Shown: positions 22,204-35,864 of the stretch, in pieces
Layout of the letters: every line of letters starts with the position of its first letter
How positions within the stretch are numbered: position 1 is the first letter of the stretch
Assembly: GCA_964247055.1 (NCBI GenBank)
Contig: OZ176054.1
Coordinates: forward strand, 11,594,001-11,658,000
Reading direction: 5' to 3'
DNA: 64,000 nt
From: Paragordius varius
Lineage: Eukaryota > Nematomorpha
The notes under the pieces: model-generated
Told to the model about the DNA's origin: nothing
The model's input: only the letters and a program-made list of their open reading frames with translations
The model's database searches: none
Program-made: the position numbers and the translations under genes

Positions 22204-25200
22204 AAAATTATAATTTGTTTCTATTATAAATTCATTCATTGGTGCCGTGAATGGAAAACGAAATTTCCAAGATCAGTATTAATGAATACGATCCAAACAC
22301 TCATTTTAAACAAAACTTAAAGCATGTGAATGGTATTTTAATCGCTAAAAACATTAATCCAAATGATGAAATATTAAAAGACTTATTCCTTGCGTATGCA
22401 GGACTCAGGACAATCTCAAAACTGGAAATTCAAGCATTCCCAACCAAAATAGAGGATATGACATGGCCTCAAATTCAAAAAATGGCATTTCAAATCTTTG
22501 CCCCTGACAAAAGTACATGGCTAAGTCGAAAAAAATTCTTTAAAACGACAAGACATGAAGGCGAAATCATGAGTTATATGGAAAGATTAAAAGTAATAGC
22601 TGACGATTGTGATTTTGAAGGCAATATAGCATACTTATTAAGAGATGTTTTCTTGGTCTAATCCTAGAACAGGAATTACATATAAGATTCCCCACGGGTC
22701 AAACTGAAAGCGAACCAGTGCAGATGATACTAGATATGGCAAGATCCCTAGAATTGATTGAACCAAAAGTACTTAAGATCCACAAAGAAAGAGTCATACA
22801 ACAAAGAGATTGTTAACGATGTGGCAAGCGACATTCGATCGACAGATGTGATGGAAATGGTCAACGTTGCTACAAGTGCGGTAAATACAACCATTTTGCC
22901 AAGTATTGTTGTACCAAGTGTCCCACCAAACAAGGTATTCGGTTAGTAACAAATTCAATTGGGATGGGCCCAACAATAACCGTGCAACTAAACGAAATAG
23001 AAACAACAATGTTATTTGACACAAGTGCTGATGTGACGGTTATCAATGACAGATGCTGGAGATCAACCGGACACACGACTAGATGTAGCACAGAGACTAT
23101 CCGCATACAATAACGAAACAATCCCGACCATCGGTAAATCAGAATTAAGCGTAACAATGAACGGTATCTAAAATTCTTGAATGTTTTGTAACCGAGGGAG
23201 ATCGACCATTAATTTTTGGTCTCCCTTGGATTCGTGCATTTGATTTAAATTTACCCAATAATGTGATGATTAATAAAATAACTAAAAAATCTATGTGTAA
23301 CCAGATAGGTTGTTCTCGGGGTTAGGCTGCCTAACGAATATGGAGGTATCAATTGCGATTAAAAATAATGAACACCCAAAATATACCCCTGCAGGACAGT
23401 TCCCCTACCCCTGCAAGAACGTGCGGAAAAGGAACTAGATAGATTGATAGACTTAGGTATCTGAGAAAATCAACCCAAATATAGAGCGTATATCTTGGGC
23501 CACACCAACAGTAAATATATTAAAACCAAATGGTCAAATAAGGATATGTGCGGATTTCCTAATCAGCATCAATCCTCATTTGCTACCCGATTCCCACGTA
23601 ATCCCAACCTTTGATGAACTAATCACAAAAACATTTCAAGGGACAGTTTTAACATCACTAGATCTGAAAGATGCTTACTGCAAATTCCCATACAACAATC
23701 ATCACAACCACTACTGACCATAACTACCCATCAGGGTTTTTATTGTTACCAACGACTTCTATTTGGGTTGACCCACTGCCCTTCTTATATTTCAACGAAT
23801 CATGGATAATTTGATTGGTGATATACCAGGTATATGTATCTATTTAGATGACATTTTAATATCAGGTAAAACAAGAACCGCTAATGATACCACATTGACC
23901 AGGGTATTGCAACGATTGGAAGCTGGAGGGTTGAAAGTGAGCAGAGACAAATTGCAACTTGCCGTTTTATCTGTCAATTACATGGGATATGAAATTTCAA
24001 AGAATGGAATTTGTCCCACCAATGACAAAATTCAAGCTTTGATCGATTGTCCGAGACCCACCAATAAGACAGAATTGAGATCTTTTTTAGGACTGCTAAA
24101 CTTTCACGAAAGATTCATACCAAATCTCCATCAAGCGATATGCAACCTTCACAGAAACACAGGTTCAGTTCCACGGACCTGGGCCGACATAGAAGAAGAG
24201 GAGATTCAATCCGCAAAACTAATGATAAATTACAATACTTTAATACCGTATAACCCAAAGGCCGATAATAGAAACAGATGCATCAAACAAGGGTTTGGAA
24301 CGATTTTACTACATATTACCCTGGAAGGAAAGCGTCCCATATCATACGCCTCACGCTAATATACCGATGCCGAAACCAATTATTCAACAATAGAGAAAGA
24401 AGCAAAAGCTACGTTTGCTATAGAAAAATTTAAACCATTTATATATGGTAGAAAATTTAAAATTATAACCGACCACAAACCACTAATCGGTCTATTTGGT
24501 AGCACTCGAAATTTATAAAATATTAATAATGCTAATCTTCTTAGATGATATATAAAACATCGGGATACGACTATGAAATCGAAGATAAAAAAGGGCAAAA
24601 CAATTTAGCCGACGCTTCCAGATTGCCAAATAGTGATAATACCATGGAGGTGCAAAATGAAGATGATGAGGTATCACACACGGTAAAATTTTTAACTATG
24701 AATAAATTTAATCTAAGTAAAGAGTTAGTGGAAAATGAGAGAATGTTAGATCCACTGGCAAACAAACTTAAATCAGCAATAAGGACAAATGATTGGAGAG
24801 ATCCAAGTATCAAAGAATTCCTGAAAGTAAAAAAGGAAATTCAAATACACTATAATCTTTTATTTGTATATGAGAGATTACTAATACCCACATCCTTACA
24901 GCGGGACGTAATGAAATTCCTACATACTGGACATAACGGAGTGCAATCGGTGAAACAACAAAGCAAGACAATCCATATATTGGCCAAACTTAGAAAAGAG
25001 ATTTAGAAAATTTTGTAGAAACATGTGAACCGTGTCAAAGAAACAAGCCTAATATAAAGGAAAATTCAACATGGAAATGGATCAACACCGCGTTGTGGAA
25101 GAGAATTCACATCGACGTAGCCGGACCAATAGATGGTTATTTTTGGTTAGTCACCATTGATAGCGCGTCAAGATGGGTTGAGGTGGATTTACTCAAATCG

Positions 25201-26321
25201 ATAACCTCACAATAATTATTGAATTGTTTAGAAAAACATATGGCTAGATTTGGTTTCCCGAGACAGATAGTCACCGATAATGGGCCATATTTTACATCCC
25301 ATGAATTCAGAAGTACCTTACATAATCTTAATATAAAACATATTTTGGTTAGTTCATACCATCCCAAGTCCAATGGATTGGTTGAAAGATGTATTGCGAA
25401 CCTAAAATTTCGATATAAAGCTACCAAAGACAATGCATGCATACGAGGCAATCAACACAATTTTATATGGCTATCGAAACTCCAGTGCAATTATGAATAC
25501 ACCATCGCAAGTCTTTCTGAAGAGACACCCAAATGGTCCAATGTCATGGCTCAAATCGCAAACAACTGAGTTTATCGATAAAGAAATAGAACCGACTCGC
25601 CGATTCGTTCCAAGGGAGAAGGTTTTTATTATGAATGAAATAGAAAAAGGATGGAGGGCAGGGGAAGTATTAGAACGCGGGGGTCCATTGTCATATATGG
25701 TAACAGACGAAACCGACAGAGTCCTCAGAAAACACGCTGATCAATTAAACAAGAATGGAATGTCCGAGAACAACCACGCCAGCGCCCGAAACACCAATTA
25801 ATTCAGAAGAAAATACCTCTATTCCACTAGATCTTGAAGCCGCAAACAATGACATACAATCATCGACGATAAACATAAAACACATCATAACAACGCAAAT
25901 CCGACAACGAGTATAGACAAACCTAAACCCAGGTATCCACAACGCCAGCGAAAACCCCCAGACCGCGCTACTATAGGGGGAAGATAATGTTAATTGGTTA
26001 TAACCTTAAATTAAATTATTATTTATATTTATGACATTGAATTTATTACAAATGGTATTCTAATTATAGTTGCCAAGTTTTTAACGTTAAATTATTATTA
26101 TTTATATTTTTGACATTGTATTTAAGTAATTTAATTATTATTATATATATGGATATTTTATATGACATTGTATTTGATACAAATAGTATTCTAATTTATT
26201 ATTGTTAATTATCCTTGCTAAAATATATAGATACACCTATACCACTACAAAGCAATCAGTTAATAAATGAACTCAATTTGAGATAATAAATTATAATTAG
26301 TTACTATTATAAATTCATTCA
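22204..26321 (+). mobile_element. Ty3/gypsy LTR retrotransposon fossil, nearly full internal region
   Basis: Parts in order: a short LTR end (22204-22242, ...attcattca), primer-binding-type TGGTGCC (about 22243), gag (22251-22660), nucleocapsid knuckle area (about 22810-22920), protease area (about 22990-23060), reverse transcriptase with the YLDDIL core (23840), RNase H area (about 24290-24500), and integrase with H-H/C-C area, an IVTDNGPYF block (about 25268) and SYHPKSNGLVER (about 25362). A purine tract (about 25974) precedes the 3' LTR. The coding region is broken by roughly ten or more disabling changes, so it is an old, inactive copy. Order of domains (RNase H then integrase) defines Ty3/gypsy. 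Confidence 0.88.
25988..26321 (+). repeat. 3' LTR of the Ty3/gypsy fossil
   Basis: It starts TGTTAATTGG right after a purine tract and ends ...AAATTCATTCA. The end matches the short LTR end at 22204-22242. Confidence 0.75.
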
Positions 26322-26573
26322 ATTGGTATAAGAAGACTGATGACAGCTGACTTACGCGGCGATTTATTTTAATTTAAAAACAAAAATAATGTTTCAGGAG
26401 CAAACACGTTTTTGAGATTTGTAATCTTTTAATAACTTTGACTACGAATCACGCTATGCTCTGAAAGTTCTCTTCAGATAATTAGATAGTTTATCATATA
26501 TGTATCAAATTTTATAAAATCTCTATACAAAATCCATATTTATTAAATAATTAATACGTAAAAGGCATCACGC

Positions 26574-27539
26574 TAATGTGATCAGATATTTTAAACTTGA
26601 CGCAGTACAAAATTAAAACATACTTTGCCTGTTTTTACGCCATCGGTGTGGTATATTTCACAGTTAAAAAAGATCCTGATGAAATATATATATATATATA
26701 TTCTGATAGGAAAACATCAGGATTATCATGGTGCTTTTGGTTTTAACCTTTACGAGTTATTAAAAGAAGTTATTTACATTTTTGTGGTAAGTGCTCCGTA
26801 TAAAATTGCAAAAGATGCGCAATTTTTTCAAATGTATTTCAAAAAATACCACTAAAATATATAAACTACATATAAAAGCATCAATATTTTTAAATTTAGC
26901 TTTTAGATGTGGGCTCTGAAAGTCTTAAATTTTTTGGCTCTTTTAAAATGAACTGTTCTCTTAAAATAAACGCAAAAATACTGACATTGTGCAATAATTT
27001 TAAATTAAATTAATCTCAACCTATATTAATGTTCAATATCATCAAATTATTTAGCAAAAGGGTTTTATTTATATAAAGCGTTATACCGTTTCCATCATGC
27101 TTCAAAATAATTTGAGTAGCTTCAACAAAACAACTCAAATTTATTTATGCAATAAATAAGAAATATCATAAAAATTAAAGTTTAGCAAAAAAATTAAGAA
27201 ATATCATACCTCCCGCCTAATAAGTGCATATAACGTAAAAAAACTCCAAATTTTTTAATACGAAAACAGGTTATTTCGAAATCATATGCCATGCTTAATA
27301 AATTTTAAATAATATGGAACCATTTCTTTACAAATTATGGGGTTCTTTTTACAGAGGGTACTAAATTAAATTCTAAAATAATTTTTTTGAATAAATAAAA
27401 GGTAATATATATATATATTTTCAAAAAATTAAATTTTTTTAATTTCAAAAAGCAGTACAAAAGTGGCCGCAGTACAGGGGCAGTTTTTTTCCGAAAACCC
27501 AGTACTGTACTGCGAAAAACAGCCTATCTGGTCACATTA
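26574..27539. mobile_element. hAT-type element, 966 bp, with perfect 8-bp target duplication
   Basis: The termini are TAATGTGATCAGATA (26574) and TATCTGGTCACATTA (ending 27539), inverted repeats with one mismatch that fit YARNG. Flanks CATCACGC at 26566-26573 and 27540-27547 are identical. No transposase frame is visible. The interior (about 26640-27240) is a half copy of the family C hairpin, including the catcaggattatcatggtgc motif. Confidence 0.8.
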
Positions 27540-29966
27540 CATCACGCTAATGTAGCATTGTCTAACCTATTTTAAACATTTTGCCAATGAACAATATGAG
27601 AACATGAATAAAAATTACTGGTGGGATATCTTCTGGTACAAACTCAAAATTAGAAGGGTTGGAACGTCCTGATATAAAATATACGAATTTTTACTCATTA
27701 GCATTCGATAATTAAAAATAAGGTAGTTTTTCAAATACCTCCCTTTATGCTCGCATCTATAATAATAGCAGATAAGACTCAAAAGACGTATTATTACAGG
27801 CGAAATCAACATAATAATATGACAAACAATGAAAATTACATTAAGATGTAACTAAATGTACGACTAGACAGTAAATAATATTAACACTCATGAATTTTGG
27901 CTGAAAATATTGCATATAAGGGAAATAACAACCGAAATTCATATATATGTATAAAGTTACATCCATCCTTAATTAATGAATATCCAAAATTTATGTGCTC
28001 TTTTTTATGTCACAAATTGTCGAAATTTGTGGAATATAACCCCAAACCGGTTTCCTCTCTGGGCATGATGGTTGCATCATGACACTTCTTTGATAAAAAT
28101 TTAAAAACATTTTAAATTAAGTTTAAATAAATATATAATTTTTTTCTTAAGTCTAATTAATTTTAAATTTTAAAATTTTTCTATAAAAAATGGTTAAATA
28201 TATTAATTTTAAATACCCCCAAAGTATACTTTTTAACGAATATAATGACAAAATTACAATCTAATTTTAAAATCGGAAAAAGAGTGCATACTAACACCAG
28301 CTTGAGTTAATTGGATATCAAACCTTGAATTGGTTCCATATTTTTAGGCAGTAAATTTAAAAAAGCACTAATTCAATTGTAAAATAATTTTGTGGCTAAT
28401 AAATCCTAATTTTTTTTGAAATTTAAAAACTGTAAAATTTATATTTAAAGGATCACATAATATAAATAAGATTTTTTCTTTGAATAGCCCTTATTTCCTA
28501 TAGCACCCGTGGAAAAAAAAGATATATTCATAAAATTTAAAAAGCCCCTTAAGCTAAACAAAGGTATGTTAGCTTTAAGATAATGTACAAGCTACCCCTA
28601 CGGTTATTACGGAAAAAAAGTTTAATTAAAATTAGATTTTAAAAATAGCCTTAAAAGTTATTTGTTAGACTTGTTCCTAGAACTAAAATTTTATCCAAAT
28701 GAGTACAAAATAACTATTTATATATAAATACATATTTGCCGCGTTTATCATTATCTCAGTGTTATTAATACTTAACATTAAAACATTAAAATTAAAAAAT
28801 TAATTGCTTGTCATCTTTTTTTTTCATGTTTTCACATTTTTTAAATCAAAAGAAAAAATGATAAATCATGTTTGTGTGACAAATTTTAAACATTATAAAT
28901 GTTTTTTTCAAATTACATGAACATTGTTTTTTAACATTGTTAACGGGCCTTTTGAAAAAAAAAACTATATAAAAGCTTAGTCATTGTAAACTTGTAAAAA
29001 AATTATCCCTTAAAACATTAAAATTAAATTTTTTTAACTAATTGTCATTGTGCATTACATAAAATATAATTTGTCTTAAATTTTTTCAATACAAAATTAA
29101 TATTTTTTCGGATTATTTTAATAATATTTTAAGTTTAAAACCAACAAATAATTAATTAATATTCTAAAACAAACAAAAAGGAAAAAGGTAACATTTAAAA
29201 AATTATTTATTGATTTTTATATTATTTTTTTGGCGTTTTATTTCAGTTTTTGAAAATTTACCATAATATTTATTTTTAATTTTAACATATATTATTATTT
29301 ATTTTTTATTTTATTTTTTTGAAATTATCTTTTTTAAAAAAATTATTTAAAAAAATAATTTATCCCCGAAAATTAAATTTTTGCATTAAAAATAAAATTA
29401 ACCCAAAATTTATATTAAATTATATTAGTATTTTTTACAATGCGTAATAATTTTATTTCTAAATATTAATTTTTAATTACAATAATAATTAATGATGAAA
29501 TCTTTGAAATATAAAAAATTAAAATATTTTAATTATCACTTAAAATTAAAAAAGATTTTATATCATTTTAAAAAAACTGGAAAAACCAGAAAATTTTAGT
29601 TTAGTTTTACGTCATAACCAAATTAATAATGTTATTTTACATTTTTATGTTTTTTCCGCCTCGATGACAATGGTTGACAATCAATTTTCTAGTTTTTATG
29701 TTTTTTACATACAAAATTTGCCCGCGGGGTTTATTTTTATTATGCATACATAGTTAACTAACTAATTGAAAATTTTGTTTTTTTAAAATTGTAGTTATAA
29801 ATTTATAATAAGTATATAAATTTAATCAATTTTCTAAGAAAGTTGATTGTGATTTCATGAATTATTATATATATTTTAAATTTTTGATTTAAATTAACTT
29901 TTTTTAATTTTGATTTATAAATTTACTTTTTGTACATTTAAATAATTTCAGCATTTTCCAGTAAAA
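27540..29966. other. Intergenic, very A+T-rich, nothing recognised
   Basis: No exon of a known family, no terminal-repeat pair and no tandem array was seen. A TTTCAG at about 29945-29950, just upstream of the metalloprotease ATG, could be a 5' UTR or trans-splice acceptor. Confidence 0.5.
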
Positions 29967-32900
29967 ATGGTCAGAAAATACCTGCTCAAATCAATTAGTT
30001 TTATCAAGCCTGTAAAATACTTGATATGCAGCATTTTACTACTAATATTGCTCCAATGCAAATGGGCATCTTTTCAAAATCTTCCATCAGAGTTGGATGG
30101 CGATTCTATTCTCATGGATTTGAACAACAATGAATTATTCAACAATGAAAATCATAATAATATGTTGCCTTCTTTTTCTGGTTAGTAACGCCATATACAG
30201 TATGCATTTTAATGGTTGCCTATTTCACACTATAGTATAGTTAGACAATTCGCCACACAGTAGTGTATGGAAAAAAGAAAGCAAATACAGTGAGTCATGT
30301 CCATTATTTTATCAAAAATTTATTTTCTTTCGTTTAATGGGTATAAATATTTGTTAAAGAATGGAAAAAACAAGAGCTCTATGGTATTAATTATCCTATT
30401 CATCAAAAAAATATAAGAATTACCATAGAGCTCTTGTTTTTCCATTCTTTATCAAATATTTATACCTATTTAACGAAAAAAATATATTTGATAAAATAAA
30501 GTGACTGTAATTGCTATTAAATACTTTGTTTTTTCCACGCATTCCTGTGTTGCGAATCGCCCACCTATAGTGTTGTGAAATGAACAACAACCATTAAAAT
30601 GCATACTGTATATTTTTTCAGAGCCAAAGAATATATATTTTACTGTAAAATGCAATATTATTTGCTTTAAAAAATTTTAAACTGGTGCATTTGTTAGTAT
30701 CAGAAGAATCTATAATATTTTGTCTTTTTGGGCATATTTTAAACTATGAAATAAAGAAATAGGTTGACAACTAACTATGTAAAGGTTTAAAAATTTAGGG
30801 TGTTGGTTATTTTGATTCTTAAATTATTTTTGCGGAATTTTTTTGTGGAAACTTTTTTCATAATTTCTAACTAAACGTGTTATAAAAAATATTTGATTGG
30901 AATGAATATGTTTTTCAATTCATTTTTACTGCAAAGAAACCGCTACTTTAAGCTAGTTATCAAATTATATAATGTTTAACAATTTTAATATACTCCACTC
31001 AAATATCTCTAATGCGTTTGATGTTCTCAACTTTTTCGTGCAGGATGCCAGATTCGATAAATATAATTGCCCGAATTTTTTTTAAATGAATAATTTTTTC
31101 ACAGCTTTGAAGTAGTTTTATCATTTTTAGAGTCAAATGGATAATTAATCGTTATTTAATGGTTATTTTCAATTTTATATATTGTTATAATTACCCCTAA
31201 GAGTAGATAGCCACAAGGCATAACATATTATTTAGAATAAATTATTGTTAAAAATTTAAATTAGCAGTTGCTAAAAAAGGCAATCATTAATTAGCCAATA
31301 ATCTCTTTTCTTTATCATTTATATATTGAACCAATTCGATAGCATTTAGAATTATAACCCTTTATTAAATATGTAAATACTGTCATAAATTAAGTTAATC
31401 CCGTACTGATATAACTACGATACAACTATTTGACTTAACACGTTAAAAATAAATCCGTATAATTTCCATCTCAATTTTTTATTTCCACTTTAAGGCAATC
31501 GATGAAATACAGTTAGTTCTTTTTAAGCAGGGGGTGTCAACGCAAATGGCTTCTCGGCCCGCATTTTTGAATCGAAAAACGCGGCGGCCCGCAAAATATA
31601 GGGCATTCATAAGGAATTTAGTAGATTTCAAACATAACATTGTAAAATGCTAACAAACACAATATAGCAATTTTTTCTAGTTTATGCCATTTTGGATAGA
31701 CAAGATTATTTAAAAATTTGTTTAGCAAATTTTATTAAGATTTTGTGAGGATATTTTTATAATTTATGGATATCCAAATTTTTCGCGGGCCGTGTGTTGG
31801 CCTGCCCCTAATTTGAAGTAAACGAAATAAATTACTGCAAATCTTATCAGTCACCAGTAAGTAAGTGTATAACTTTTAAGAGGATTTGTAATAAATTTCA
31901 CTAAAATTGCCCTTCCATATATCATGTTATATTTATACATATTTTAGAGGGAACCTTACCCAAAATCAAAATGTTAATTAACCGGAGAAGTCATACGCTC
32001 GTGTTTGAGGGCAAAATGAAAAATGTTTTGGCTGAAACTGCGTCTATCATAAAACCGAACGAAGAAGATTGCTATTTTGTTGGACATATCATGGAGGATC
32101 CTTCAAGCTTGGTCTACCTCGATTTTTGTTCATCGCCACAAGTGGTAAAACTCCTTAATTTTGATTTGCTGTTCTTTAACGTTTTTAATGATACAGTAAC
32201 GAGCACTCTTTTATCGGCTAGGCTATAAGGGTATTTACAGTAACAGTTAGTATCCATGTATAAGACTTTTCTTTTTACTTATATAGTTGAAAATTGTGGG
32301 GAAAAATACGGTTCCATTAAATATGTATCACTAAAAAATGAATCACATACAAGGCAATAAAATACCCTTTAAGCCCCTTTTAAACACACAAACTTTGATA
32401 ACGTTGGTTTATGTAATATAAAATTATGAAAAATTTATAGGGGATGTGTAGTGACAATTACAAAAATTAAAATTGAAACTGGAAAGTCAAAATTTAAGTG
32501 CGTTGTTTTATAAAAAAAAATTTATGGTGGCGATTGGATGAAAAAATGTTGCGATTGGATGAAAAATGGTATATAATTAGGAAGATTCCACGTACTTGCA
32601 AAAAATGAGTTACCGTTAAATTTATTCTTGCAAAATGAAAATCCAATATCATGTTATTGATATAAAACCAGCATGCTATTGTTAAAGGAAAGTATTACAG
32701 TTAAATAGCGCTATTAGCTTGTTTGGTGTTTTAAATGGCTAAAATGATATTTAATTGACATCGCTGTTATGACGTATATAAGATTTTTTTTATTTAGTTA
32801 CATTAAAATTATTGCTAACATAATATTTCATGCTATTCCACAATTTCAGTTATTAGAACTATAAAATGAAATCATACATGCCAACACACATGTAGATTTA

Positions 32901-33011
32901 ATACCCTTTTAGCCAATTAAAAAACCAAAATGGTCAATGATAACTCTCGTTTACGGCAATAATTATAATGGCAAACACATTTAAGATGTGGTAACTTAAG
33001 AAATCTATCAA

Positions 33012-33047
<36 letters not shown>

Positions 33048-35832
33048 CAAAAATTTTGCCTAATAATAATCTCTTATATAAAACATACATACGTAGCATG
33101 GGATTTTATCATTTTACCACAAGCTTTACCGGATTGTGCTAAATCCCATCAAATACACGAGAGACATAAACGACTTGGATTCCTTCATGTATACGGCGGC
33201 ACTTTTTGGGAGGAAAACAGCTCTTTTAGTTGCTGTACCCACGAGTGATTTACACGTTCAAACTTCTAATCAGGATTTAGAAACGTTTTTATCCTACACG
33301 TTTAAATCCATGTCAGATCAGGATTCGGCTTTGGATTTACCCAAATCAGGTATTGTTATAAGAGAATTTTACAGGCGCATGTTTTTAGCTATTATAGCCT
33401 GCAATACATAGAGCTTTTTCACCAAAAAATAATCATATACTTTAAAGAATTTCAATCATTATTATTTAAAAATAATGAGCTTTCATTATCGGGATCTTTT
33501 CAATGTGGCCATCGGTAAATAAAAAGTATAATTATATGATTTGTTTATGTTGTTGATAAATGAATTAAAGTAGCAAATAAATTAGTCCAAAAAATGGTGT
33601 TACCGAGTAATATATTTAAACCTTATTATATGAAGCATAAAGAAAGACATTTTTTGTGTGTTACATATTTTTGCAACCATTATTTTATCCAATAGAATTA
33701 GGAAAATATTTGACAGTCAGCGAATCCGACACTTCAAAGGCTCTGATGATGCCAGGTGAAATACGTTCTTTTGTTCTTAAGGTTGCAGTTTTTACAGAAC
33801 ATTCTTCTGGGTTATCGTATACTCAAGTGAGACAAATAATGAACCAAGTATTCATATATAATTACAGTAAAAATTGAAATTATACAGCAGACGACACAAC
33901 AAAAATTTGAAGAAACAGAACTATAATGACAACCTTATTTTTTGAAACTTATTTTTTTTAATATCAAATAATTAGAATATTACTCCTATAATTAAAAATA
34001 TATTACCATTTTACATCTATGATTCCTTTACAAACCAAAATCGATAAATTATATTTTAAAATAAATATGTAAAGAATACAGTTGTATTTTTGAATAAAAT
34101 ATTTGTCTTTATGTTTTTACGTTTTGTCTGTGTACCCCATCGAACAATTCAAAACCCTTGAACAATTCAAATTCATCCTAAAAATAAATTATTTGTTTTC
34201 GAACTATTATAACTCATTATTAATTTTATGGCATATATTTATTTTTTCAGTATCATTTTAATTTGAAAAATTTTATTTTTTTAAAATATATAAAAATATA
34301 GGTACTTTTAAATCTTAAAAAACATTTAATTTATTTCAGGTTGAATTTGGGATGTTCAAGGGTGAATTTAAATTGCAAATGATATATTAATTTTTACTGT
34401 ATCCTATTTTAAATAATTCATATAATATTGTTGTAAAATGTTTTGCACGCACTGTATTATATTGTGTAACTTTTTTTAGGTTAGTGGATACTATGCCTTA
34501 CAGAATTTGCGACATTTGGACATTGCAATCACCATTGTCCATCATGAATTTATTGGGGTAATTTTAAACAATATAATGCATCAAATTATCAAATAAAACA
34601 TTATTGATTTTTCTAATAGCAAATTTTTTGGGTTGTAAATCTGTAAAATAGGATTAAAATATGTTTAACTAGCTAACTTTGAGCGCTACATATGTTTTTT
34701 ATGAAATCTATTGTAAAAAAATACTACCTTACTTTACGCAATTTAGACTTAAATTGGTTGATTCTTTTTGCCTTGATTTAGAATTTAACTTTATTTAAAA
34801 AATTAACGCCCTGCTTTTCTAACTACAAGTATTTGTTAATATTTAAGTTTTAGATAACTTTTAAATTTTTAATATATTCATTATAGGTATACATATCAAA
34901 TTTAAACGCACATTTGAGTCATAAAAGCATTTATCCTATTTTTATTTGATTCGCAGAGTTATGGTCGAATGGCTGATTCCCTTTTGCGCTCTTTGGGTCA
35001 ATTAGTAAGTAGTAGGAAAAACGGAAATCATCAAAGATGGGATACCGCAATTGTTTTAAGGGGGTATGCACTTATAACAATAGATGAACAGGGCTTTGAA
35101 CCGAGTCGAAAAAAAGTAGAACCGCCTGGCTGGTCCTTAAGAATTCTAAAATAGAGCCGGGGTGGTTTCTGACATTTGGTTGAAAAATCTTGAACCGAAA
35201 CCGGGTTGGTACCAACTCAAGCGTTCCAGTTACTGCTAAAATCTCAGGAACTGTGTTACGGCATCGGTTCAAAGCCTTGAAAAAATATATTTTGAGCGGC
35301 GCTGATTAAGTATTGAACATTTGTTAGTTTCATGAAGTTGATTCGGAAATCGAAGTTTTAAAATATTCATAAGATTTTCCGTATTTAAATTTAAAACTGA
35401 CTTATTTGGTGTAATTAATCTTTTTTAATATCATTTATAAATTGAACTCGTTATTAATTTTTAGTAATATTTATAATATTAAAAATTACTAACAATTTGT
35501 AGATGAATTAATTTGATTAGTAAATAATATCTTATCCTGATTTTTTTAACCATAAAAACGATTGTATTTCAAAATTTAATATATTTTGGCTTGCAACTGT
35601 TATGTTTTATATGATTTCTTATATTTAATCATATGCTACTACTTTAAGCTTTTTGCATTTGGGCTAAAAAAGTTATAGAATACTGAAACAGCAGTCTTTT
35701 TAAGTTTCTGATATTTTACATTAAATTCTCTTATATGGCGCTCTCGCACTTTTTTGTAAGCAAATTATTGATTCAATTTTAAAAATTGAGTCTACTATGA
35801 TGTACCCCCTAACTATTTGACTTTTTATAATA

Positions 35833-35864
<32 letters not shown>

